From: Prochlorococcus marinus str. MIT 1013
GTDB taxonomy: Bacteria > Cyanobacteriota > Cyanobacteriia > PCC-6307 > Cyanobiaceae
DNA: 64,000 nt
Direction of reading: 5' to 3'
NCBI RefSeq assembly: GCF_027359395.1
Contig: NZ_CP114778.1
Coordinates: forward strand, 1,798,001-1,862,000
The position numbers and the translations under genes were made by a program. Under the pieces are notes generated by a model. The model had not been told where the DNA came from and did no database searches. It saw only the letters and a list, made by a program, of their open reading frames with translations. Of this stretch, positions 34,855 through 45,210 are shown piece by piece (positions within the stretch are counted from its first letter, which is position 1; every line of letters starts with the position of its first letter).

Positions 34855-35346
34855 GGGTCAGGTTCGTATAACGAAGCTGCTTAATGCAGCAAGACTCGAA
34901 TGATCGTAAATGGTATTGCTTGAGTTAATGCACAGGATGTAGAGACCTGAAATGACTTTTGACACTCTTGGATAAAATTTAGCTTGTTTTAAGCGGCTTG
35001 AATTCGTAAATAAGCAGTGGTGGACAAGAAAAAGTTAAAAAAAAAAGAAAAAAAAGAATTTTTCAAATTTCAATCGATTTTGTAATTTTAAGTTGTTTTT
35101 CTATCCAATCAGTTTGAAAACAGTTTGAAAAAAACGAAAATTCAGGCATTAAATTCACTTCAAATCCATCGATTTAAAAAATTTTTTAAAACTACTCAGA
35201 TTAAAATAATTAAAAAAGACGAATTCAACTTATTATTTTTCGGCAAATTACAAAATCTCAGACTCTTTGATTTAAATCACGGTTTTTCTGCTGAAGGGAT
35301 ATATAGTTTATTTCAGTAAAAATTGTTCTGAGTAAAAACCTCGGTT
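34855..35346. other. Intergenic region between psbB and psbM
   Basis: About 490 bases. It must hold the psbB promoter (minus) and the psbM promoter (plus). It is very A-rich around 35020-35065. One 64-codon frame lies at 35125-35319 and is listed separately at low confidence. No hairpin or RNA gene recognised. Confidence 0.4.
35125..35319 (+). CDS. Doubtful small basic protein
   Basis: A 64-codon frame starting MKKTKIQALNSLQIHRFKK, very lysine/phenylalanine-rich as expected of translated AT-rich DNA. No clear ribosome binding site and no recognised family. It could be a real small basic protein but is as likely to be chance. Confidence 0.2.
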   Translation: MKKTKIQALNSLQIHRFKKFFKTTQIKIIKKDEFNLLFFGKLQNLRLFDLNHGFSAEGIYSLFQ

Positions 35347-35505
35347 ATGGAAACCACTAGTTTTGGCTTTGCCGCAAGTCTTTTATTTGTTGGAGTACCA
35401 ACGATCTTTCTTATTGGTTTATTTGTTTCTACCAGTGAGGGTGAGAAATCAAGCTTTTATTCGGATTCCAGCAAAGGTAGATTGAGTCCTGAGCCTAAAA
35501 AGTAA
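35347..35505 (+). CDS. psbM: Photosystem II reaction centre protein M
   Basis: A 52-aa protein: METTSFGFAASLLFVGVPT, one membrane helix, then a polar tail STSEGEKSSFYSDSSKGR. PsbM lies at the PSII dimer interface. The polar tail is longer than in plants but usual in marine picocyanobacteria. Followed by a hairpin at 35526-35552. Confidence 0.92.
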   Translation: METTSFGFAASLLFVGVPTIFLIGLFVSTSEGEKSSFYSDSSKGRLSPEPKK

Positions 35506-35525
35506 TTTAGGACTTTTTCTATTCA

Positions 35526-35552
35526 AAGATCTCAAGAAACACTTGAGATCTT
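35526..35552 (+). terminator. Hairpin after psbM
   Basis: Perfect 11-bp repeat AAGATCTCAAG / CTTGAGATCTT with a 5-base loop, 20 bases after the psbM stop. The T-run is weak, so termination strength is uncertain. Confidence 0.5.
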
Positions 35553-35642
35553 AATTGCTAATGAGGTCTTATCTTGGAAGGGTATTACTTCAAAATTTTA
35601 TTTATTCAATTAAAGAATTAAGATATATGGTCTTTCTTTCTG

Positions 35643-36092
35643 ATGAGCTCAATAAATAATCATTGGAAATTAATAAAAACGGTTCTTCCTCAGCACACTG
35701 ATCATGCTGGAGTTATGTGGCATGGCTCTTATTTAAACTTTTTAGAAGAGGGGAGAATTAATGCATTGGATAATGTTGGGCTTTCGTATTCAAAATTATC
35801 TAAAAATGGTTTTGAAATCCCAGTGATTTCAATTCAACTTAAATATAAAAAATCTTTTATTCATGGAGAAAAAATTCTTATGTTAAGTCAATTTAAGCTG
35901 GAAAATAAAATACGACTTATTTGTAAAACTTTATTTTTAAAATCAAATGGTGATATTGGTGCAGAAGCAAAAATTGAACTTGTTGTTGTAAGAAAAATAA
36001 ATGACTCAATAAAGTTAGTAAGAGAATTACCAGTACAAATTAAAAATATATTATTAAGTCTAGAAGAAGGCCCAAAAATTTCAAAGAATTAG
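35643..36092 (+). CDS. Hotdog-fold (4HBT) acyl-CoA thioesterase
   Basis: A 149-aa protein with the active-site helix pattern QHTDHAGVMWHGSYLNFLEE, typical of the 4-hydroxybenzoyl-CoA thioesterase family (Asp near the conserved position). In cyanobacteria one member is the DHNA-CoA thioesterase of phylloquinone synthesis; this could be that enzyme, but substrate specificity cannot be read from the sequence. It precedes prmC with a 7-base gap. Confidence 0.78.
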   Translation: MSSINNHWKLIKTVLPQHTDHAGVMWHGSYLNFLEEGRINALDNVGLSYSKLSKNGFEIPVISIQLKYKKSFIHGEKILMLSQFKLENKIRLICKTLFLKSNGDIGAEAKIELVVVRKINDSIKLVRELPVQIKNILLSLEEGPKISKN

Positions 36093-36099
36093 ATAATTC

Positions 36100-36972
36100 A
36101 TGATTTTTAAATCCATTTCTGGTGAAGCTTTTCTGCAATGGAGAAAAAAAATGATTTTGAAAGGCGGTAGGAAGGTTGATTTTGATTGGCTTTTAGATAT
36201 AGCGGCTGGAGTTTCTTGGGCTAAATTGCAAAGCATTATTTTGAATCCTAAGAATTTTATTTCCTTAGAAATCTCAACTGAAGAAATAGAAGTTATTTGG
36301 GACTCTCATTTAAAAGATCAAACCCCACTTCAGTATTTGATTTCTAAGTGTCCCTGGAGAGATATTGAGTTAGAGGTTTCAGCTGATGCTCTGATCCCCA
36401 GGCAAGAAACAGAATTTTTGATTGATGTTGCTTTAAAAAAAGTTACTAATATTGATTCTGGAAGATGGGCTGATCTGGGTACAGGCTCTGGAGCTATTGC
36501 AATATCTTTAGCTAAATCTCTTCCTAATTGGGATGGACATGCAGCTGATATTAGTAATGAAGCATTAGAACTAGCACAAAGAAATTTAAAATCTATAGTG
36601 CCAAGTGCGAATGTGATATTTTCTTTGGGTGATTGGTGGGAGCCTTTGAAAAGATGGAGGGAAAGCTTTGATTTGGTTTTAAGTAATCCTCCTTATATCC
36701 CCTCTGCTTTAATTGAAGAGTTAGAACCAGTTGTTAAAAATCATGAGCCACTTATAGCTTTGGATGGTGGAGAAGATGGAATGAATGCTTCTAGGAAAAT
36801 CATCCTTGGGGCATTAAATGGACTTGCTAAAGGAGGTTGGTTAATTCTTGAACATCACTATGATCAGAGTGAAAAGATAATTAGTTTTATGAAGAATATT
36901 GGCATGGAAGAAGTTTCTTTTGAAAAAGATTTAAGTGGAATCAAGCGCTATGCAATTTGTCGTAGAAAATGA
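36100..36972 (+). CDS. prmC: Peptide chain release factor N5-glutamine methyltransferase
   Basis: A 290-aa methyltransferase. N-terminal helical domain to about residue 100 with LIPRQETEFLID, SAM-binding WADLGTGSGAIAISLA and the catalytic LVLSNPPYIP (NPPY). It methylates the GGQ glutamine of RF1/RF2. Located between a thioesterase and a YrdC-type gene; the downstream gene starts one base after its stop. Confidence 0.94.
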   Translation: MIFKSISGEAFLQWRKKMILKGGRKVDFDWLLDIAAGVSWAKLQSIILNPKNFISLEISTEEIEVIWDSHLKDQTPLQYLISKCPWRDIELEVSADALIPRQETEFLIDVALKKVTNIDSGRWADLGTGSGAIAISLAKSLPNWDGHAADISNEALELAQRNLKSIVPSANVIFSLGDWWEPLKRWRESFDLVLSNPPYIPSALIEELEPVVKNHEPLIALDGGEDGMNASRKIILGALNGLAKGGWLILEHHYDQSEKIISFMKNIGMEEVSFEKDLSGIKRYAICRRK

Positions 36973-36973
36973 A

Positions 36974-37549
36974 ATGATTACCGAGCAATTTGGAATTTCT
37001 GACTTGGCTTTAAAGTTGAAGAAGGGATCTTTAGCCTTATTCCCTACTGATACTTTGCCAGCACTTTGTTCATATCCAAAATACTCAAAAAAAATATGGA
37101 CCATTAAGAAAAGGCCTTCAAATAAGCCACTTATATTAATGGGAGCTTGCTTAGATGATTTGTTTGAATTTGTTCATCCTTGTGCTATTGAAGAAGGCTT
37201 GAAATTGGCAAAAATCTATTGGCCTGGAGCATTAACAATAGTTTTGCCAACAATAGGAAATTTTTCTGAGCATTTGAATTGCCATTCTAATTCTGTGGGT
37301 TTTAGAGTCCCCGCATTAAGACTTGCAAGAGATTTGCTTATGAAAACTGGTCCTCTTGCAACTACAAGTGCAAACGTTTCTGGAGAAGAACCTGTTAAAG
37401 ATGCGACAGAAGCTTCTATTCAATTCCCTGGGATTCCTATACTGGCTCCTATTCCTTGGCCAAATTCTTCTGGCATGGCAAGCACAGTTATTGAATGGCA
37501 AAATGGAAAGTGGAATTTGTTAAGGCCTGGCTCAGTTGTTTTGAAATAA
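36974..37549 (+). CDS. Sua5/YciO/YrdC-family protein (threonylcarbamoyl-AMP synthase type)
   Basis: A 191-aa protein from the Met of MITEQFGISDLA. The YrdC core is clear: LALFPTDTLPALCSYP, IKKRPSNKPLILM, YWPGALTIVLP and GFRVPALRLARDLL, then LATTSANVSGEEP. Enzymes of this family make threonylcarbamoyl-AMP for the t6A modification of tRNA. Frames starting upstream inside prmC are possible but would overlap it by up to 38 bases. Confidence 0.88.
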   Translation: MITEQFGISDLALKLKKGSLALFPTDTLPALCSYPKYSKKIWTIKKRPSNKPLILMGACLDDLFEFVHPCAIEEGLKLAKIYWPGALTIVLPTIGNFSEHLNCHSNSVGFRVPALRLARDLLMKTGPLATTSANVSGEEPVKDATEASIQFPGIPILAPIPWPNSSGMASTVIEWQNGKWNLLRPGSVVLK

Positions 37550-37558
37550 AAGTTACTA

Positions 37559-37717
37559 ATGATTTATCTGTTATTAATAGTTTTGTTAGTGCAATCTATT
37601 TTTTGGTGGCTTTTCAGACTCCCCATAATGAGTTTTGATTCAATTTTTCAGTTAAAATTTTTCAACCTATTTATTGCAACTTTTATAATTTGGATAATCT
37701 CTGGTAAATCTAAATAG
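37559..37717 (+). CDS. Small membrane protein
   Basis: A 52-aa frame: MIYLLLIVLLVQSIFWWLFR, a short polar stretch and a second hydrophobic segment FNLFIATFIIWIISG ending KSK. It starts nine bases after the YrdC-type gene on the same strand, so it is probably co-transcribed. Function unknown. Confidence 0.6.
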   Translation: MIYLLLIVLLVQSIFWWLFRLPIMSFDSIFQLKFFNLFIATFIIWIISGKSK

Positions 37718-37742
37718 ATCTTTTTAGAACTGGTTTTAAAAA

Positions 37743-37814
37743 TGCCGGCTAACAGATTTGAACTGATGACCTTCGCTTTACAAAAGCGCTGCTCTACCGC
37801 TGAGCTAAGCCGGC
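37743..37814 (-). tRNA. tRNA-Thr (anticodon TGT)
   Basis: Cloverleaf on the minus strand: acceptor GCCGGCT/AGCCGGC, D arm AGCTCAGCGGTAGAGC, anticodon loop TTTGTAA giving TGT, T loop GTTCAAAT. No CCA encoded. One anticodon-stem base pair (first) is a G-A mismatch. Confidence 0.92.
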
Positions 37815-37934
37815 AACTCTTCTATCCTACCTAAAAATATAATCCAAAAGTTAATCCATTTAGAAAATTTGTTGAAAATACTTTTTTAAACTTTTTTGAT
37901 CTTATCCAAAAAATAAATAACATCTTTGAATTGG

Positions 37935-38276
37935 TTAAGGATTTTCAACTGTGCTTTCTGATCCTTGAGAATTTTCATCTGGTTGATTAGATGCTTCTAT
38001 AAGCTTGATTTGACCATTTAAAGTTCTTTTTATTGGTAAGTTTGCAACTAGTGCGGTCATTCGATCTTCTGTCTCTAAACTTACTGCTCCTTCATCCATA
38101 TCTATTTCGACATACTTTGCAACGACCTCTAAGATTTCTCTTCTCATTTGATCCAGTAGTTCTGAACTAAGATCTGAACGGTCATGAGCCAAAACAAGTT
38201 GAAGCCTCTCTCTCGCAGTGCTAGCACTTGCACGCTGTCTTCTTAGTAATTTGTTGATAAGGTCTCTAAGTGTCAT
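37935..38276 (-). CDS. minE: Cell division topological specificity factor MinE
   Basis: A 113-aa protein. The N-terminal MinD-activating region contains [20 protein letters not shown], the typical MinE amphipathic helix. It drives MinD off the membrane and sets the position of the division site. It follows minD with a 4-base gap. A 25-residue polar C-terminal tail is longer than in E. coli. Confidence 0.95.
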   Translation of the reverse strand: MTLRDLINKLLRRQRASASTARERLQLVLAHDRSDLSSELLDQMRREILEVVAKYVEIDMDEGAVSLETEDRMTALVANLPIKRTLNGQIKLIEASNQPDENSQGSESTVENP

Positions 38277-38280
38277 TGGT

Positions 38281-39117
38281 TTAGAAAATTTTTGTTTGCA
38301 TTAGTCTTCTAAATTTTGCACCCAACCCAGAACTTTCCTCTATGGGATTAATCATTGGAATATCCTCACCTTTTAATCTCCTCGCAATATTCAGATAACA
38401 TTTAGCTGCTGGTGAATTAACGCTATTTAAAGTAAGAGGTTCCCCTCGATTCGTACTAACAATAACTTGTTCATCTTCGAGAACTAGACCAAGCAAAGGT
38501 AAGGCTAAAATATCAGTTACATCATCAATAGATAGCATCTCTTGGCTAGCCATCATTTTTGGTCTAACTCTATTAAGCACTAACTGAACTGGCTTAATCC
38601 CATTTGTATTAAGTAAACCTATTACTCTATCTGCATCTCTGACGGCAGAGACCTCTGGATTGGTAACAACGATTGCTTCTTTGGAGGCCGACATAGCATT
38701 TTTAAATCCATCTTCAACTCCTGCAGGGCAATCAATCAGAACGTAGTTGAACTGTTCTTTTAACATGTCTACTATGCGTTTCATATCTTCTGGTTTTAAC
38801 CAATCAAGCATTCTTGGATTACCAGCAGGAAGTAAAGATAGATTTGATTCTTGTTTATGCTTGACCAAGGCCTGATCAAGTCTGCACTCTTCTTCAAGAA
38901 CTTCCTGGGCTGTATAGACTATTCGATTTTCTAGACCTAACAGTAAATCTAAGTTTCTCAGACCAAAGTCTGCATCTAAGACAGCAGTACTTAGTCCTTG
39001 TCTGGCGAGTGAAATGCCAAGATTTGCAGTAAGAGTTGTCTTGCCAACACCACCCTTTCCTGAGCAGATAAGAATGACGCGTGTATCTGTCTTCACGGAC
39101 CTCCTTGAATTCGACAA
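38281..39117 (-). CDS. minD: Septum site-determining ATPase MinD
   Basis: A 278-aa ParA/MinD ATPase. Deviant Walker [18 protein letters not shown] with the signature lysine, then [15 protein letters not shown] and [12 protein letters not shown], and a C-terminal amphipathic tail ([14 protein letters not shown]) for membrane binding. Middle gene of minC-minD-minE. Confidence 0.97.
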   Translation of the reverse strand: MSNSRRSVKTDTRVILICSGKGGVGKTTLTANLGISLARQGLSTAVLDADFGLRNLDLLLGLENRIVYTAQEVLEEECRLDQALVKHKQESNLSLLPAGNPRMLDWLKPEDMKRIVDMLKEQFNYVLIDCPAGVEDGFKNAMSASKEAIVVTNPEVSAVRDADRVIGLLNTNGIKPVQLVLNRVRPKMMASQEMLSIDDVTDILALPLLGLVLEDEQVIVSTNRGEPLTLNSVNSPAAKCYLNIARRLKGEDIPMINPIEESSGLGAKFRRLMQTKIF

Positions 39118-39254
39118 ATCTTAATTCGATTTTGATTAAGAAAAAAGCTTTATTGTTAGATCGGTTGCATTGGGTTTGCTTTTGAAGACATCTCTAAGGG
39201 CTTTTTTCAATTTTCCCAACTTTTTTTAAAACTATTTGCAGTTAGAATCTCGAA

Positions 39255-39902
39255 TTAAATAGAGTCCAGTGGAGAAATTACAATTTCTTCGGAATTAATA
39301 CTTGCTTGCTCTGCAAGACCAATTTGAGGTTTCTCCTTTGGGCCTCTAGCAACTTTCTTAGCGATTCTTAGTTGAACAGGTCTGAGTTGAAGTGCCGATA
39401 TTGTTGCTTGAGTGTTACCTTTGCTTCCTGCATGCGCAATCCCAAGAAGTCTCCCCCAAATAATAATATTCCCTTCTGCACTAACTATTGCCCCTGGATT
39501 AACATCACCAAGGATTAACAAATCCCCGGGACTGTCAAGATAATCCCCAGATCGGACAGTTCCATGATGAAAATGGGTTTTTGAAAAAATTAAATTTTGC
39601 TCATTAATCTGTAAAGTGCTATTTGAACAATTTTGAACAATAAATTGAGATCTATAACCTAATGATTGAGAGCTTACTATTGTCTTTGTAGATGTTGAGC
39701 AAAAACAAGTAATTTTACAGTTGTTTTGATTTGCAATATCTGATATTTCTGAAATATCTGCACATGAAAGGTCGAGATCTTTACAATCAATTTCTATAAG
39801 ATTTGATTTAAGAATTCTTAATTTATTTTTTAAACATAATTTCCAATTCGTATATTTACTCTCCTCGATAGTAATGATTGTTTTTTGATTTTCCGAATTC
39901 AT
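39255..39902 (-). CDS. minC: Septum site-determining protein MinC
   Basis: A 215-aa FtsZ-assembly inhibitor. The C-terminal beta-helix is clear: VRSGDYLDSPGDLLILGDVN then PGAIVSAEGNIIIWGRLLGIAHAG; the N-terminal domain is poorly conserved. Its start overlaps the stop of the HD-domain gene by four bases (ATGA). 137 bases separate it from minD. Confidence 0.93.
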   Translation of the reverse strand: MNSENQKTIITIEESKYTNWKLCLKNKLRILKSNLIEIDCKDLDLSCADISEISDIANQNNCKITCFCSTSTKTIVSSQSLGYRSQFIVQNCSNSTLQINEQNLIFSKTHFHHGTVRSGDYLDSPGDLLILGDVNPGAIVSAEGNIIIWGRLLGIAHAGSKGNTQATISALQLRPVQLRIAKKVARGPKEKPQIGLAEQASINSEEIVISPLDSI

Positions 39903-41164
39903 TTTAAATTATGTTTTATTTTTAGTTTTTCAATCTCTATTTTTAATTCATTTTCAATTTCTTTTGGATAAATTAACCATGAAGATTGATTAGGCTCTAT
40001 TAATCTTTCAACTAATGGAGAAGCTTTCTCTAAAGCCTGTAGCATGTCTCCATCCCATAATCGAAGTCCATGTTTATAAGGATGGTAACTTTTGATTACT
40101 TGCTCTCTTAACCCACATGATATATCTGGTTCGATATGATATTTCTCTGATAATATCCTCGCTTTTGATAGAGCTTCTAACCTTATCTCTAAAGTAAAGG
40201 ATGATATATTTAAGGCTTTTAATAAATTTCTATTTATAAAACGTTTACAGAGATTGGATAGATTATCTGAACTAGATTGTTGCCATCTATAAATATGATA
40301 ACTAGTTACGATGTCATCATTAGATAAAAAACTTTCTAAGGTCATTTCTTTATGATTCCATAGCCATTCAGACATGTTTCTATCTGCCCATACTTTTTTT
40401 GGCCCCAATTTTCTTGCTGTTATTATAATTTGTTCTAATAGCCAATTGCAAACTTCATTTAATCGATGGTTATATACGCTTCTGTACATGAGATTTCTTA
40501 TAACTAAATAATGCTCAACTGCCATTAAACCTTTGGGGTGTATTGCTAAATTACCATCTGGCGCAATTGTCATTGCTGAAATTATTCGATCAATATCTAA
40601 CTGTCCATATTTTGCACCTGTTGTATAACTATCCCTCATTAAGTAATCAAGTCTGTCACAATCTAGCTGACTACTAATTAGTGAAATTATTAATTTATTT
40701 GAGGCTTTCCTTGAATGAATTAAATCTGAAATTGATTCTGCATTTCTCCTCCCATACTTGTTCAGGATTAAAGTAATTTCTTGACTAGATTTTATTAACT
40801 TGGCTGTCCAATCCTCATGATTTATTTTGAATATTTCCTCACTTGTATGACTTAGAGGTCCGTGCCCTAAATCATGTAAAAGCGCTGCGCCGTAGAGAAT
40901 TAATTTGTGTTCTTTTAATTTAGAGTCCAACTTAGCTAAATGATTTATTGCTCTTCTCGCTAGATGAAAGACACCAAGAGAATGAGTAAATCTGCTGGAT
41001 TCTGCACCATGAAATGTTAGATAAGCAGGGCCTAATTGCTTTATTCTTCTTAATCTTTGAAATGGGGAGGAATCTATTAACTCCATCACCATTTGTTCCT
41101 CTGGAATTGAGCTGTTTAACGAAATGGAGTGATGCAGAGGGTCATAATACGTTCTGATTGACAT
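39899..41164 (-). CDS. HD-domain phosphohydrolase (dGTPase-like)
   Basis: A 421-aa member of the HD superfamily. Metal ligands are visible as FTHSLGVFHLAR (His61), LLHDLGHGPLSHTSE (His97, Asp98, His101 region) and later LDCDRLDYLMRDS (Asp). The arrangement matches bacterial YwfO/SAMHD1-type dNTP triphosphohydrolases rather than classical Dgt. The substrate is not shown. It lies between ctpA and minC and overlaps the latter, so it belongs to the same transcription unit. Confidence 0.85.
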   Translation of the reverse strand: MSIRTYYDPLHHSISLNSSIPEEQMVMELIDSSPFQRLRRIKQLGPAYLTFHGAESSRFTHSLGVFHLARRAINHLAKLDSKLKEHKLILYGAALLHDLGHGPLSHTSEEIFKINHEDWTAKLIKSSQEITLILNKYGRRNAESISDLIHSRKASNKLIISLISSQLDCDRLDYLMRDSYTTGAKYGQLDIDRIISAMTIAPDGNLAIHPKGLMAVEHYLVIRNLMYRSVYNHRLNEVCNWLLEQIIITARKLGPKKVWADRNMSEWLWNHKEMTLESFLSNDDIVTSYHIYRWQQSSSDNLSNLCKRFINRNLLKALNISSFTLEIRLEALSKARILSEKYHIEPDISCGLREQVIKSYHPYKHGLRLWDGDMLQALEKASPLVERLIEPNQSSWLIYPKEIENELKIEIEKLKIKHNLK

Positions 41165-41167
41165 GCC

Positions 41168-42472
41168 TTAATTAATTTCGTTGCCAATTAATTGCTCTTT
41201 TTCTTCTTTAAATTGACTTTCTTGTGATACCTCTTCTTTGTCTAAAGTGGCTTGCATAATTAGCTCTGCATCTAATAGCCATCTGTCTTCATCAGAGCCT
41301 GGGTTAAGTGGCTCTGGCATTTCTAAGAGGCGATCAGGATCTATTCCTAAATTTTGTATATCTCTTCCACTTGGAGTTAAATAACTGGCAACTGTTACTG
41401 CTAAACCACTGCCATCACTTAGGTTTGTTAAAGATTGTATGAGGCCTTTCCCAAATGTTTTACTTCCTATTAGCTCAGATCTTTTATTGTCTTGTAAAGC
41501 ACCCGCAAGAATTTCACTAGCACTTGCTGTACCTTCATTTACAAGCGTAACCATGGGACCGTTATAAAAAGTTTCTATTCCAGAGCGGATCGGATCATTT
41601 ATTGAATCTCTTTTCTTTGTTTCAACAATAGGCATATTGCTAAGGAAATCGTCGGCAACGGCAAGTCCCGAACTTACTAGTCCTCCAGAGTTATTTCTTA
41701 AATCTAAAATCAGTCCTTCGATATCTTTGCCAGAAAGTTCTTCCAAAGCTTCCTTGACTTGCTCAGGGACCCCTTCACTAAATTGTGTAATTCTTAAGTA
41801 GCCAAGTGTGTGAGATTCATTTCTTATTCTCTTAGTCCTAACTGGCCTTAAGTCAACACTTCTTCTCTCTAAAGAAATTTCCTTTAGTTCTTCATTAGGT
41901 TGCTGTAATTCAACAATTACTTGCGTTCCAGTTTGCCCTCTCAATTTCGCTGCTGTTGCTTCAAGTCCCAATTGTTTTGGAGATTGATCATTGACTTTTT
42001 TTAAAATCGTTCCGCTTTTGATACCTGCGTCTGAGGCAGGAGAGCCTTCAAGAGGTGATATCACAACAATTTCTCCATCTTCTTTTCTTGCTCCTAACTG
42101 AAGTCCAACCCCATTGATTTCGCTTCCTATGTTGCTTTTTTTCATTGCTTCATAATCATCTGGTCTCAATAACCTCGTATAAGGATCTCCAATAGGTATA
42201 AGCATTGCTTCAATGGCTGAATATGCTTGTTGAGAATTGTTTATTGGCTTTTCAAGTGCTTTTTGACGAAGTTTTTTCCATTGAATTGCATCAAATTTCT
42301 CAGGAGCTAGATACCCCTCATTAACTAGATTCCAGGCCTCAATAACTAGCAATTGCCCATCGTTGAGTGCAAAAGCGGGCTTGGTAAAGACTTGAAATAA
42401 AATACCAAAGCTAATTAAAACTGCAAAAAATCTTTGCAGCAGCTTAGTTAAAGATTTAACAGATGGAAGCAT
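41168..42472 (-). CDS. ctpA: C-terminal processing protease (CtpA family)
   Basis: A 434-aa S41 peptidase from the Met of [13 protein letters not shown], which starts a signal peptide ending near FTKPAFA. The PDZ domain ([20 protein letters not shown]) and the catalytic Ser/Lys ([12 protein letters not shown] and [12 protein letters not shown]) are clear. CtpA removes the C-terminal extension of D1 in the lumen. The start at 42472 leaves 69 bases to petB on the other strand. First gene upstream of HD-minCDE. Confidence 0.92.
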   Translation of the reverse strand: MLPSVKSLTKLLQRFFAVLISFGILFQVFTKPAFALNDGQLLVIEAWNLVNEGYLAPEKFDAIQWKKLRQKALEKPINNSQQAYSAIEAMLIPIGDPYTRLLRPDDYEAMKKSNIGSEINGVGLQLGARKEDGEIVVISPLEGSPASDAGIKSGTILKKVNDQSPKQLGLEATAAKLRGQTGTQVIVELQQPNEELKEISLERRSVDLRPVRTKRIRNESHTLGYLRITQFSEGVPEQVKEALEELSGKDIEGLILDLRNNSGGLVSSGLAVADDFLSNMPIVETKKRDSINDPIRSGIETFYNGPMVTLVNEGTASASEILAGALQDNKRSELIGSKTFGKGLIQSLTNLSDGSGLAVTVASYLTPSGRDIQNLGIDPDRLLEMPEPLNPGSDEDRWLLDAELIMQATLDKEEVSQESQFKEEKEQLIGNEIN

Positions 42473-42541
42473 TGGATTGATCTTTTGCGGCGACCAAGGG
42501 GCACATCGAGTAAGATATTTGAAAGTACAGTGCATAAGTGG

Positions 42542-43198
42542 ATGGCGAACTCTTCACCGGTTTATGACTGGTTCCAGGAACGTCTTGAGATACAGGACAT
42601 AGCTGATGACGTCACTTCAAAATACGTTCCTCCACATGTCAACATTTTTTATTGTCTTGGTGGGATAACACTTGTTTGTTTTTTGATTCAATTCGCGACT
42701 GGATTCGCGATGACCTTTTATTACAAACCTACAGTAACTGAAGCTTATAGCTCAGTTAGTTATCTCATGACAGACGTGAGCTTTGGTTGGTTGATTAGGT
42801 CAGTGCATAGATGGAGTGCCTCAATGATGGTACTCATGCTTATTTTGCATGTTTTTCGCGTTTATTTAACTGGAGGATTCAAAAGACCTAGAGAATTGAC
42901 ATGGATTACTGGTGTTGTTATGGCAGTTATAACAGTTGCTTTTGGAGTTACCGGATATTCTTTACCCTGGGATCAAGTCGGGTATTGGGCAGTTAAAATT
43001 GTTTCAGGGGTACCTGCAGCCATACCTGTTATTGGTGACTTTATGGTTGAGCTGCTTAGAGGTGGTGAGAGTGTTGGTCAATCAACCTTGACTAGGTTTT
43101 ATAGTCTCCACACTTTTGTAATGCCATGGCTATTAGCGGTGTTTATGTTGATGCATTTCCTAATGATTAGAAAACAGGGAATCTCTGGTCCTCTATAA
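42542..43198 (+). CDS. petB: Cytochrome b6
   Basis: A 218-aa cytochrome b6f subunit beginning [17 protein letters not shown]. Four membrane helices hold the b-type hemes (histidines in [20 protein letters not shown] and [20 protein letters not shown]), and Cys in FYCLGG binds heme cn. The start is chosen from the family N-terminus; upstream codons in frame are not part of it. petD follows after 81 bases. Confidence 0.98.
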   Translation: MANSSPVYDWFQERLEIQDIADDVTSKYVPPHVNIFYCLGGITLVCFLIQFATGFAMTFYYKPTVTEAYSSVSYLMTDVSFGWLIRSVHRWSASMMVLMLILHVFRVYLTGGFKRPRELTWITGVVMAVITVAFGVTGYSLPWDQVGYWAVKIVSGVPAAIPVIGDFMVELLRGGESVGQSTLTRFYSLHTFVMPWLLAVFMLMHFLMIRKQGISGPL

Positions 43199-43279
43199 GC
43201 TATAAATATAATTATTTATAATTATTTATCCAAATTTATCCAAACAACCTTTAAATTTTTTCCATAAATTTTTTGATCC

Positions 43280-43762
43280 ATGTCTACTCTTAAAAAACCA
43301 GACTTATCTGATACCAAACTAAGAGCAAAACTTGCTAAAGGCATGGGGCATAATTATTACGGTGAACCAGCATGGCCAAACGATCTATTATATATTTTCC
43401 CTGTAGTAATTCTTGGGACAATTGCTTGTGTTGTTGGTTTAGCAGTTTTAGATCCTGCATTTCTTGGAGATAAAGCAAATCCATTTGCAACTCCCTTAGA
43501 GATTCTTCCTGAATGGTATCTATACCCAGTTTTCCAAATCTTACGTGTTGTACCAAATAAGTTACTTGGTATCGCTCTGCAGACATTAATACCTCTTGGC
43601 TTAATGATCCTGCCTTTTATTGAAAATATCAATAAATTTGCTAATCCTTTTAGAAGACCAGTAGCGATGTCATTATTTTTATTTGGAACAGTTTTGACAA
43701 TTTATTTAGGAATAGGAGCATGCTTACCTATTGATAAATCTCTAACATTAGGTTTCTTCTAG
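43280..43762 (+). CDS. petD: Cytochrome b6f complex subunit IV
   Basis: A 160-aa protein: [20 protein letters not shown], then [16 protein letters not shown], three membrane helices and the PEWY quinol-site motif in [15 protein letters not shown]. It shares its stop region with the convergent invertase gene: the two stops overlap in a CTAG at 43759-43762. Confidence 0.98.
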   Translation: MSTLKKPDLSDTKLRAKLAKGMGHNYYGEPAWPNDLLYIFPVVILGTIACVVGLAVLDPAFLGDKANPFATPLEILPEWYLYPVFQILRVVPNKLLGIALQTLIPLGLMILPFIENINKFANPFRRPVAMSLFLFGTVLTIYLGIGACLPIDKSLTLGFF

Positions 43763-45210
43763 AAGTTTTCCTCTAAATCAAGCATTAAGACATCATCAGG
43801 TTCAGCTCTTAATAAATGGTGCAATAACAGGAATCCAACAATAGTCCAAGTTTGATAAGTCCTTGATTGTTGACCTACCCACGTACCGGTTGGCCCATCA
43901 AAATATTCTGCCCATTTTTGTCTTGGGAGTTGATTCAACTGACTCCAATAACATTCTTCTATAAGAGCTCTCATTTGTCCCATTAGTAGGACATCAGCTT
44001 TTGGGTAACGTTTTTCATGAAGCAGTATAGAAGCACCAAAAAACCATAAAAGACTAGGCCAATGCCCGCCATTGTGATAACTCCATGGCCAGTTCTTTGG
44101 ATCTGAACCGGTTTTGTTTTGCCACTCTTCTACATCCATTGGTGGATGGCAGATTCTCATTGGCATTTGAGCCATAAGGTGTTCCCGATTATGCAGAACT
44201 AGACGAAATAAGGCTCTTTGTTGAGGTGCTGTCAATACTCCGAACATGCATGCTAAGGAATTTCCTAAGCTATAAAAGCGAAAATCTGGCCTACCAGTTC
44301 TTATGTTTCCGATAAGATATCCACCTCTATTTTCAAGCCAATCTTGAAGCCATGAAGGGACTACTTGAGGCTGTACATTGAATTCATTTTGATGTTGATC
44401 TTCACCATATTGCTCGGTAGGTCTTCTTCTCAGGACTTGCATTGTTTTGCTTGTGACCCAATAGTGCTTCAAAAGAAATTGTCGAAGGTCATGCACCCAC
44501 TGACGAGTTAAAACAAGTCTCTGATCAAGTAATCGACTTTTTTGATGTTTTCTGCTTAATTCCATTAATTGAATACAACTTTTAAGACATGCATGCAATA
44601 AAACCTCTACCTCAAGGGGAGCCCCCCAAACATCCATAGGTCGATCGATCATGAATGAACAATCTGGTACAAATAAAACTGGATTACCCTCAAAAGTTGG
44701 ATGTAGAACTAAATCAAGAAGAAGTTGAACCCCTCTTTGAACCTGTTGACTTGTTCCAAAACTTTGATCGCCACTTTTTTTTACATATAGCCAACAAAGT
44801 ACTGGCCACCATAGGCTCGCATCAGCAGAGGTAATTCTTCCTATAGATCTCTGACCATAATCTGCTATTAAGTTTCCTTTTTCCTCGATAAAGCTTGTTG
44901 GGAAAACCCCTCTGGTTTGATAAGTGGTGCTTTGTAAATCCAGACTGACTGTCAAGAATTTTTTGACTATGTCAAATCTTTTTTGAGTTAGTAGATAAAT
45001 CATTACCGGGACGTTGTCCCTTAAAAAGATCTCTCCATAATTGAGAGCATCATTTTTTGTAGGATGCTCTAAGGCAGCGACACTACCTGCAATATCTCCA
45101 GAAATTTCAATGAGAGTTTTTTCAAAATGCTCTTTAGCTCTTGCCACAACTTTGTCTTCATTTGAGTTGGGACGTACTCTTTGGTGCTGTTGGCTAAAAC
45201 GTGCGGGCAT
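43759..45210 (-). CDS. Alkaline/neutral invertase (GH100)
   Basis: A 483-aa enzyme with typical GH100 sequences: [57 protein letters not shown] and [20 protein letters not shown]. It hydrolyses sucrose to glucose and fructose; in marine picocyanobacteria sucrose can serve as compatible solute or carbon store. The enzyme has no signal peptide and is expected in the cytoplasm. Stop overlaps petD; the rRNA operon lies upstream in the other direction. Confidence 0.9.
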   Translation of the reverse strand: MPARFSQQHQRVRPNSNEDKVVARAKEHFEKTLIEISGDIAGSVAALEHPTKNDALNYGEIFLRDNVPVMIYLLTQKRFDIVKKFLTVSLDLQSTTYQTRGVFPTSFIEEKGNLIADYGQRSIGRITSADASLWWPVLCWLYVKKSGDQSFGTSQQVQRGVQLLLDLVLHPTFEGNPVLFVPDCSFMIDRPMDVWGAPLEVEVLLHACLKSCIQLMELSRKHQKSRLLDQRLVLTRQWVHDLRQFLLKHYWVTSKTMQVLRRRPTEQYGEDQHQNEFNVQPQVVPSWLQDWLENRGGYLIGNIRTGRPDFRFYSLGNSLACMFGVLTAPQQRALFRLVLHNREHLMAQMPMRICHPPMDVEEWQNKTGSDPKNWPWSYHNGGHWPSLLWFFGASILLHEKRYPKADVLLMGQMRALIEECYWSQLNQLPRQKWAEYFDGPTGTWVGQQSRTYQTWTIVGFLLLHHLLRAEPDDVLMLDLEENF

